From Mastigamoeba balamuthi (Eukaryota > Evosea > Mastigamoebida > Mastigamoebidae): DNA of 44,857 nt. Location of the stretch: NCBI GenBank assembly GCA_902651635.1, contig CACRSC010000076.1:206093-250949 (forward strand), read 5' to 3'. Each line of letters starts with the position of its first letter. Position 1 is the stretch's first letter. Below are positions 17,937 through 26,180 of this stretch, in pieces. Below the pieces are notes generated by a model. That model was not told the DNA's origin. It worked only from the letters and a program-made list of their open reading frames with translations, and did not search any database. The translations under genes were made by a program, and so were the position numbers.

Positions 17937-20558
17937 ATGTCGTGCCCCCCGACGGAGCCCGAGATCCTGCGGTGCGTCTACGACTACCGCGGCAGCGACG
18001 CCGGCGAGCTGACGCTGCGCGCGGGCGACCGCGTGCGGCTGGCGGGCCGCGCGCGCGGCGTGCACTGGGCCGAGGGCGCGCTGCTCTCGTCGGCGCAGCC
18101 CCAGCGCGGCATCTTCCCGCTCTCGCACTGCGTGCCCGTCACGGGCGCCGAGGGCGGGGCCCCCGCGGGCGCCGTCGTCGTCGTCGAGGACGAGCGCGGC
18201 TCGCAGCGCGTCGTCTGCGTCGAGCAGTTCACGGCGGCCGCCGACGGCGAGGTCGACCTGCGCCCCGGCGACGTCGTCTGCGGCGTCTGCGCGGCCGACA
18301 ACGAGTGGTGGAGCGGCACCGTCGAGGCCACGGGCGCCCGCGGCGCGTTCCCCTCGTCGCACGTCGTCCCGGTGCCGTCGCTGCTGCAGCCCGGCGAGGG
18401 CCCGCGCGGGCGCAGGGGCGCGGCGGCGCTGGTGCTGCGGCTGCGGCAGCGGTCGTGGATGATGGCCACCGTCGTCGCGTACGTCGTCGTGCTGGCCGCG
18501 CTGCTCTCGGCGCTGCTCTCGTGCGTCGGCATGGCCGCCACGGCGCTCTACGACGCGCGGCTGCGGGCCGAGCGCGCCATCGCGAGCTACGCGGGCGCGT
18601 TCGTGGCGTGGGTCGCCTGCGTCGTGGGGCTGGCGTCGGCGTCGTACGCCTGGACGCTGCTCGTCTCGCCCTACGCGGCGGGCAGCGGCACGTCGCAGGT
18701 CAGGAGCATCATCGGGGGCGCGCGGCTGCCCGCCGAGGTGCTCTCGCCGCGCACGCTCGTCGCCAAGGTCGTCGGCGTCGTGCTGAGCGCGGGCTCGGGG
18801 CTGTTCGTGTGGCTGCAGGGCGCCAACGTGCACATCGCCGCGTGCTTCGCGGAGCTGCTGCTCAGGGTCCCGGCGTTCAGGTCGCTCAGGGGCTCGCGCA
18901 GCCTCAGGACGCAGCTCGTCACGACGGCCGTCGCGTGCACGCTCAGCGCACAGTTCGGGTGCCCCATCGCCGGCGTCCTCTACGGCGTCGAGTCCGCGGC
19001 GACGTACCTCGAGAGCCGCAACTACTGGGTCTGCACCACCGGCGCCATCATCAGCTCCATCGTGGGCCGCGTCATCTACAACTTGTGCGCTGCGCTGCCC
19101 CCCCCCCCCCGGGGAAGGCGGCAAACGAGAAATTGACTTTGGGGGGCCTTTTTTTCGGCAGCAAAAATGGGGAGGACGTCGCCCTGAGGTCGTTCTTCGC
19201 CGGGGTGATCCCGGACAAGAGCATCGGGACGAGGGACAGGGCCTGGGAGATGTCGCTGCTGGGGTCGGCGGTGCTCATCGGGCTGACGTCCTCGCTGCTC
19301 GCGATGGCGTTCCTCAAGATGTCCCAGGCCGCGTTCGAGGCCAAGCACAGGCTCACCGGCAAGATCCCCTCCAGGCTCATGGACTACGCGTTCCTCTTCG
19401 CCGTGGCCCTGGTGACTGGCATCGTCACGTTCCCCGGGCTCTTTGGAAACTACCTCGCGGGCTCAGAGTGCGCGCCACCCGCCGCGCACCCCTCGTGCCG
19501 TCGGTTCCGCCCTCTCAATACGAGCCCCCTCACGCAGGATGGACACGATAAAGGACTTGCTGAGCCCGTCGCTGACGAATGAGACAAGCACGGCTAATGT
19601 CGTCACGCTGCACGCGTATGACTGGGACAGGTGGAGCATCTATGCGTCCCTCCTGCTGCTCCTCTTCTTCAGGGTGAGCGCGCAAGCCCTTTCACCCGTC
19701 CACGCGGGTCTTTGCTGTGCTGACGTCCTCCCAGTTCACGCTGACGAGCGTGAGTGCAACGCTTCCTGTGCCCTTGGGAGTGTACGAGCCCAGCCTCTTG
19801 ATCGGCATGGTTTACGGTACCCTGCTGGTCGCTCAGTTCGTCTCGTTTCTGACGTGATCTTAGGCCGGTTGATCGGAGAACTGCTGTCAATGGCAGGGTC
19901 GCCTGTCTCCGCCGCTCTATGCGGCCTCATTGGAGCCACGTCGTTTGCTGGCAGCACGCACAACACGTTCTCGGCTGCCCTGGTCGTCCTGGAGCTTGTG
20001 GGCAAGATGGACATGTTCCTACCTCTTCTGGTGGCCACCACAATGTCGATCCTCATGTGTAGGTTCGCTCGGACCCAGTTCATCACCCAGCAGATGTCCG
20101 CCGCATTGGGCGTCCCGCAAGTGTGGGAGAACTTCCACTTGGTGTCGCAGAACAGCCAGGCTCGGCAAGTGATGGCCGGGGTGGTGCCTCTCCCGAGGGT
20201 GGCCACCCTGAACGACATCGAGCAGATGAGGAACCGCAGCGTGCCGGTGATCCCCATTGTGTTCTCCATGGACGAGCCCTACCTGCTTGGCGAGATGCCA
20301 GCGGACTCTCTTCCGGCAGTCCCGAGGGCCTCCGACATGTCTCCAGAGGCGGTTGATGCCCTGCTCCACAAGCAGATCCATCTCAACTACACGCCATCTG
20401 CGTGCATAGCCGAGTCGATGCCCTTGCACGAGGTCTACACGCTGTTCGCGATCATGGGGCTCACGCACGCCTTCGTCGTTCGATCTGGCAAGCTCGTCGG
20501 CATGGTAACAGCGTCCATGATAAAGTCTGCCCTCGCAGAGCATGACACCATCCTCTAG
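17937..20558 (+). CDS. SH3-SH3-CLC-CBS chloride channel-like protein 2
   Basis: Five exons with the same phases as paralogue 1: 17937-19084, 19162-19467, 19538-19673, 19735-19816, 19864-20558; 788 residues, TAG stop. Two SH3 domains (first around 11-68 with CVYDYRG and ELTLRAGD; second with NEWWSGTVE and GAFPSSHVVPV) precede the CLC domain and CBS pair. The pore motifs are the same as in paralogue 1: GSGTSQ, WLQGAN with Gln294 at the gating position, FGCPIAGVLYGVES with Ser352 at the proton position, and LGVYEP. Exons 2, 4 and 5 are the same length as in paralogue 1 and exon 3 is 15 nt shorter, proving tandem duplication after intron gain. The CBS tail keeps SMPLHEVYTLF and THAFVVRSGKLVGMVT. 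ATG at 17937 was chosen because it sits just before SH3-1; an in-frame ATG at 17752 would add an unlikely leader. Localisation is unknown. Confidence 0.9.
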
Positions 20559-20724
20559 TACTATCCGTCCAGCCACAGCAACTGTAGAAAGAAAACAGCA
20601 ATTGAAATACACGCCAATGCGTAAATAACTCCGAGTGCTGTTGGTAAATAGGGGTAGCAGTAAACAACGAGAGTGGTGGGGGAAGGGGGAAAAAAAGCTA
20701 GATTAGTGATGGCAGAACACGGAC

Positions 20725-20729
20725 AAAAA
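20725..20729 (-). terminator. Pol III terminator of tRNA-Arg
   Basis: TTTTT on the minus strand, a few bases past the 3' end of the tRNA. Confidence 0.7.
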
Positions 20730-20732
20730 GTC

Positions 20733-20803
20733 GGACCCGCCAGGGCTCGAACCTGGAATCCCTTGATCCGTAGTCAAGTGCGTTTCCATTGCGCCACGAG
20801 CCC
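20733..20803 (-). tRNA. tRNA-Arg (anticodon ACG)
   Basis: A cloverleaf on the minus strand: acceptor GGGCTCG with CGGGTCC (one G-T and one T-G wobble), D arm GCGC...GCAC region, anticodon stem CTTGA/TCAAG with loop CTACGGA (ACG), and T arm CCAGG-TTCGAGC-CCTGG containing the B box. No intron and no encoded CCA. Confidence 0.93.
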
Positions 20804-21066
20804 GATTAACAGTATCGATGGTCTGTAACACGGATGCCAATAGAGGCCTGTGAACAAACCTTGGCATTTGCCACATACATGTTCCATCTTTAGCAACGAA
20901 CTAGTGTCAAACATCGGAATCAAACGTCAATTTCTTTCCACATTGGGAGTACCAGCGGTGCCAGCAAGCCACCAGGCACCTGCCGCCGCTCCAAAAGCAA
21001 AAGTGTGCACGGGGGGCCAGGGGAGTCTCTCCCCGCCAGCACAAATCAGAAGGGCAGAGGGGGGGT

Positions 21067-22544
21067 TCACAGCGGCAGCGGCATCGAGGCGCGGTAGATC
21101 ACAGAGATCTTGGCAGCGGTCGCGCGGGCCACAAACTGCTCCTCCGCCAGCTTGCGCATCGCACGCAGGTCGTCGTCCATCGTCTCGCCGTTGATGTTCC
21201 TCGAGATGACGTACATCGTGTCCTCGAGCACAGCGTCCTCGGCGACGGCTCGCAGGAGCTGCACCCCGAGCGGCGTCGTCGCGGCAACGACGGCGTCGGC
21301 GTCCGCGGAGGCGGTCCGGCTCGACTCGAGGTCCATCTTCTCCACCGTCGACACCCAGCTCTCGATCTCCGCCGTCCTCGCCCTCGCCAGAGCCTCCGAG
21401 TCCACCGCGCCCCTCTGTTTCCCAGAATTTGAATTCAAATTCCGAAACCCAGAAATTCAATTGATTTTTCCGCTCCGGAGCGCACTGTCGCGTTGGTGAG
21501 CTGCGCGGCGGCCCTCGCGATGAGCGACTCGTTGGCCGCGAGCGACCGCTGGGTCTCGTACGCGGCCTCGAGCATCTGGCCGTAGTCGCTCGACACCTCC
21601 GCGAGGCGCTTGCGCGCGAGCTCCTCCACGCGCATCCTCGCCGACGCCGGCATGTCCCTCAGCGACGTCCTCCTCTGCGACCCCGTCAGGGACCCTCCGC
21701 TGCTCGTCAGCTGCGGCGACACTCCCTGTGAAACCGAATCTGCCACGTCAGACTGGGAATTGGGGAATTCCGGCGATTCACGTGATGAGGTGGCGGCTCG
21801 GGGCTGGTGGAGACGCTGTACAACGGCGGGTGGGCACTGAATTCGCGCGACAGGGCCTCGGAGAGCCCGAGCAGAGTGGAGCAGCGCGGGTTCCACTGGC
21901 GCAGGCACGGGAGGGCGGCGCAGTCGCCGTTGGGATCGACGGTCGGGTGCGCCCTGTTGATGACCATATCTGCAAGGGGAGGAGATTCATACCATTTCCA
22001 CAAACCAGGAAACAACAAGCAAATGGTAAGGCAGCTGATTGCCAGAGGCTGGGGAAATTGACACACTCTTGCAGGGGCGGACGTAGCAGCGCGGGGCCGA
22101 GGACGGGTAGTCGCGCAGGATGTAGATGTGTATCGGGATGTTGTAGGACGCCCCCTGGTAGCGCATGACCACGGTCCCCACGAGCCCCACTACTCTGTGC
22201 TCCTTGCCTGCAGCGTCGACTGCACCAACGCAGGACAGCGGGCAGTTGTGTGTGACTCGGGGACCCCAGGAAGAGAAACTGGAAACTCTGGGGCACCATA
22301 GACGTCTTGTCGGGCTTGGAGGCTGCCGTTGTGGTATAGCAGATCGCGGATGTCCCCGAGAGCTCGTTGCCTGTTGGACTCAAGTATCTGCAGTGGGGGA
22401 AGGGGGGGGTGAAGTTTGCGTTGGTCAGAAAAGGCAGCATTAGCGAAGGTTGTTGCGGTGGCGAGGTGGGCGGGATCTTGGGCAGTGCGACGGAAAGGGG
22501 GGCGCGGGGCTCACGAGCGGTCCAAGCTCGCGCAGCTCATCCAT
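21067..22544 (-). CDS. TSG101/Vps23, ESCRT-I subunit with UEV domain
   Basis: Six exons (high to low): 22544-22515, 22387-22297, 22219-22067, 21969-21815, 21725-21486, 21414-21067; 338 residues. TSG101 is the ESCRT-I subunit that binds ubiquitin and PTAP-like motifs through a catalytically dead E2 fold (UEV) and sorts cargo into multivesicular bodies. Seen: UEV core GLVGTVVMRYQGASYNIPIHI, DYPSSAPRCYVRPC, VDPNGDCAALPCLRQWNP, SHPPL-type end; then a Ser-rich linker, a coiled coil (VEELARKRLAEVSSDYGQML), and the steadiness box LLRAVAEDAVLEDTMYVIS followed by AEEQFVARA. No active-site Cys is expected. The N-terminus is short and its ATG uncertain; the CAG junction between exons 2 and 3 was set by aligning DVYVDAAGKEHRVVGLVGT to the family spacing. 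No PTAP motif is seen within the linker. Confidence 0.88.
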
Positions 22545-22806
22545 CAGACGCGCGCTCTGTGCGCCGAGGCGACCAAGATATTTAGTTTTTGATTACCGAC
22601 CCAGATTTCACAATCTGCGAATCGAGATAACCAACTCTGTCACACAGTGCCAGTCTCCCTCCCTTCCCTCCGCAGCTCCCAAATGACCATGCCGGCCTCG
22701 CCGTGCACACGATCAATTGGCATCTGGAATACAATTACGCCCTGATGACATCAGTACCTGCAGATTTTCGCAGTGTATCTTTTTTTGAGGTGTGTCGACC
22801 GCATCC
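22545..22806. promoter_or_regulatory. Divergent intergenic region (TSG101 / HGH1)
   Basis: 262 bp between divergent start codons, with an AT-rich island at 22575-22635 (GATATTTAGTTTTTGATTACC) between GC-rich flanks. It must hold both promoters; no specific element recognised. Confidence 0.45.
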
Positions 22807-24345
22807 ATGTCTGTCAAGGACCAGCTCGCGGAGCTCATCAGCTTCGTGTCGTCCGCCGAGGAGGACGTGCGCATCGAGGCGCTGCGCCGCCTCCTCGTCG
22901 CCTCGGGCCAGGTCGACGCCGAGGCCGTCGCCCCCATCGCCCCCGCCGTCGCCCCGCTGGTCTCCAGCGCCCTCGAGCCCGCCGTGCGCCGCCGCCCAGG
23001 CCCCCTGGCCCCCTTGGCCCCAGGCCCTCCTCCCCCAGAGAGAGAGAGACTCACGGCCAGGCTGCAGCCCATCCGCCAGCTGGCGATCGCGTGCCTCGCC
23101 AACTCGTGCCTGACCAACGAGGCCGCGCTCGATGCGTGCAAGGCCGCCTCGCCCCTGCTCTCGACGCTCGTCGACCTCCTCATCGCACGCCCTCGCTCCC
23201 CTCCCCTGCCCCACTGCCCAGCTGCTCCTGACACTCCTCGCCCACTGCCCGGCAGATGAAGAGGGCGTGCGCGTGGGCCGGGTGCCCCAACCCCCAGCAG
23301 AAGCAGCTGCTGCGCTGCTCCCGTTGCAGTGCGGCCCCCAGCACAGGCCCCCCGCTTGTCGCCACCTCCCTGACCACTGTCCCCTCCCCCCAACGTGGCG
23401 CAGAGTCGGTGTGGTACTGCTGCAAGTCGTGCGCGCTGCTGCACTGGAAGGCGGGCCACAAGAACGTGTGCACGTGGACGGCGTCGTGCACGGAGCAGTG
23501 GAGCGAGGAGGAGATGTCGCACCTCGCGGCCATGGCGCTCGTCAACCTGACGCGCGCAGAGGACAACTGCAGGGCGCTGGCCGCGGACTCGCCCAACTCG
23601 GTCAGCGAGGTCATGTGCGCCTACGCGGTGCCGCCGCCGCTGCGCCTGCGCAAGCACGTGGCCTTCGTCGTGACCAACCTCAGCCAGAACGCCGAGTGCC
23701 GCAAGAAGCTGCTGCCCATGCTCAGCGCCTCCAAGGCCAACTACCTCGACAAGGACCCCGAGATCAGGCGCTCCTGCTTCAGCACCATCAGGTGAGCCTC
23801 CCCCTGCCGTGACCCCCGCCCCGTCTTGCCGGGGGGACGCGTGTCTCAGGCAGCGCCTGTCGCAGGAACCTGTGCTTCGACAAGGAGAACCACGAGATGC
23901 TGCTCAAGGAGCCCAACGACGTGCTGTCGATGCTGCTCGTCGCCCTGCGCGGCCGCAAGGAGCTCGACGAGAAGGACACCAAGGGAATGCCCGAGGCCGC
24001 CAAGGCCCCGCGCGACCGCGACAGCGACCTGGAGACCCGCAAGGTTACTCACCAGCCCCTGTTCTCTAGCGGAGCTCAGCGTCTAACATCGAGGGTTGGC
24101 TGCAGATCGTGCTGGACTCTCTTGTGCTGCTGTGCACCGAGAGGAACACGAGGGAGCAGCTGCGTGAGAAGCAGGTGTACCCCATCGTCAGGGACTACGA
24201 CCTCGAGGAGGAGGACGCGTACTGCAAGGGCCGCATCGTCGACATTGTCGACTTCCTCATCCGCGACGAGGAGGCCCCTGTGCAGCAGGCCCCCAAAGAT
24301 ACCGAGGAGTCCCAGAGCAGCGGCCCCGTCATCGAGGAGATCTAA
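22807..24345 (+). CDS. HGH1-like armadillo protein with an inserted MYND zinc finger
   Basis: Six exons: 22807-22983, 23068-23184, 23256-23328, 23404-23791, 23866-24043, 24106-24345; 390 residues, TAA stop. HGH1 (FAM203) is an armadillo-type cochaperone that helps fold translation factor eEF2 with TRiC. The C-terminal half shows the HGH1 pattern: RRSCFSTIRNLCFDKENHEMLL, a charged stretch with GMPEAAKA, DSDLETRKIVLDSLVLL, REKQVYPIVRDYDLEEED and VDFLIRDEE. Between the N-terminal helices and this part, residues 103-145 form a MYND finger: C103, C108, C119, C122, C128, C132, H141, C145, with WYCCKSC and HWKAGH. The finger is split by an intron after residue 122 and rebuilt exactly by splicing. 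MYND fingers bind proline-rich peptides. Intron 2 probably begins GC (GCACGC); a GT alternative 12 nt earlier is also in frame. Confidence 0.82.
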
Positions 24346-24699
24346 CGTGCAACTCAGCGCTGCGCCTCAGTGGGCCTCAAATAGAACCAGCCATCTCTAT
24401 TTGCATTCTCGACCCAGCGCCATGCTCGTGTAAAGCGATACGAGATTTATTGCCGGTAGTGCAGGCTCGTGCTGCACTGGAAAGTCCCACTGGTTGCAGA
24501 GCGTGCAACCGTGAGACATGACGGTTCGTTTCCTATAAGTCCACGGCGACTCAATTGGTTGTCTGGTTGTGCTCATCGGCGGGTATTTTATCAGTCCCGG
24601 TTTGAAACAAGCTGGCGACCAGAATCAACTGATCTGAACAATTATCATGTCTATCTTCCTGTCAGAAATTTTAGTCTCTTGGAGACTCGCGAGAAGGCT

Positions 24700-25650
24700 A
24701 TGGCTGAGGTCAAGCAGACCATGGAGACGAAGGAGGCGGCAATCCTCTACCCCGCCGCCAAGCCCACTTCCCTCGCACTATGGTCTTCCCCCTTTCTCAC
24801 ACCCGGGTTTGGGTCTCGATGGACGAGGGCAATTTCGCAGACTGTCGACACCCCCCAATTTTCTCGCAGGCAATTTGTATTCATTGATAACCAATTGAAC
24901 TTCGCCAGTCGGAGCTGATCGGCCAGAGCGATAACTTCCTCTTCTACAAAACTCTGGAGAACAACGAGATCAGGATGATTCCGTACGGAAACCATGGTCA
25001 GGGACTACCCGGAGCGGTTCAACTTCGCCCGCCTCAACAAGGTGTTCACGAGCTTCGCCTTCGAGCTTTCGCACGACCCCTTCCCCCCGATCGAGAGTTT
25101 CTTCAGCGACAAGCCCGTCGAGGTCGTCGATGTCGCGCACTGGCAGTATGGGTTCACCCACGACGGCCTCGTGTGGTACGCGCGCACCGAGCGCGTCCTG
25201 GGCTGGCACACCGCCGGGTACGACGTGCTCGAGCTCAGGCTGCCTAACAACGGGTTCTTGTGCCCCAAGTCCGAGGTCGTGCCGAATTTTGCACCCCTAT
25301 CTGACACGCGCGCCAACTGGGACGACCGTATTGTCATCGACCGTTCCGTGGTCGACGCCATGTTTCCCGCCCTGACCCAGTACTGCTGTGACCGGTTCCA
25401 CACGGGGTCTGTGTCCTTCAACGTCCAGTACAACTTCCGTAAGTGCTGGGTGTCTGTCCTTGCGAGGGTGGGCCCGAAGGTGTTCGTTACAAAGTTTGTC
25501 AACAAGCAGCCCGCCCATCAGTTCGACTGTGTGGCTCTAGTGAGCGAGGGCGTGGTGCTTCCGTTAGCACAGCACCCGAGGCAATCGAGTGGTCCAATAG
25601 GACGACGCAAACCAGTGACCATATTGTTGTTGCTGTGCCAGTCAATGTGA
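24700..25650 (+). CDS. Unrecognised protein, exon model uncertain
   Basis: Best model: exons 24700-24774, 24909-24982 and 25002-25650, about 265 residues starting MAEVKQTMETKEAAILYP. The main exon reads as normal coding sequence (DYPERFNFARLNKVFTSFAF, VDVAHWQYGFTHDGLVWYA, WDDRIVIDRSVVDAMFPALT). I do not recognise it; there is no signal peptide or membrane segment. Two points are odd. The first intron would start GC (GCACTATGG). The second would be only 19 nt (24983-25001, GTACGG...GTCAG), which restores the frame; a sequencing error or a separate start at 24994 are alternatives. The 3' end may also continue past a GTGAGC donor at about 25542. Codon use is GC-rich like its neighbours. The preceding intron carries the AT palindrome patch (CAATTTG, CAATTGAA) seen elsewhere. 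Confidence 0.45.
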
Positions 25651-25804
25651 GCGGGGGAAGACTGTCACAGGGACACTGGCCCCAGCTCCACATCGATCTC
25701 GCGATGGCCCTTAGCAGCATCTCATTGGCTGCCCACCACCACCACGCACCCCACAGGGTGCATACACTGATAGAGTTGAATCGATTATCTGATTTCCACC
25801 GAAC

Positions 25805-26070
25805 TGTGGATTGCTGGATCCGACAGCATTGTGGATTCACTGAATCCACGAAACCACAGTGGATTAACGTGAAGTCGTGGTGTCGTGTGATAATAAACTG
25901 TTTGAGAGTGCAGAACTTGCTCGTCCAGATCTCAAAACTGGATTCAATTTGTGTGATGTGGATGTGCGGATAGTCTGGGAAATCCCTGCTGCTGCACACA
26001 GGGCCCCAAAAGTGGTGGGAATTCACACAGAAAGACAACTCGAAATCACTGTGGATTGACCGGATCCACC
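25805..26070. repeat. Repeated GTGGATT boxes with palindromes, MITE-like
   Basis: A non-coding, lower-GC stretch has CTGTGGATTGCTGGATCC at about 25805 and CTGTGGATTGACCGGATCC at about 26049 as near-direct copies, a near-perfect 19-bp palindrome GTGGATTCACTGAATCCAC at 25831-25849, and a further CAGTGGATT at 25857. The second copy also ends in CAATCCA, an inverted partner of TGGATTG. This arrangement resembles a small non-autonomous element or a decayed one. It ends about 110 bp before the M6 protease start. Confidence 0.5.
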
Positions 26071-26180
26071 GCAATCCATGAACTGATCCCACCCTATTGA
26101 GGACAAGAGAGTTCACTCCCAACCTTCGTGTCTTAAAGTTAGAAGCCTCTGTCCCCATCTCCGGAAATAATCCCCACAAT

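Noticed and set aside
17628-19124. Minus-strand open frame of about 500 codons
   Set aside because: The same shadow over CLC 2; the fact that both paralogues give it only reflects their DNA similarity.
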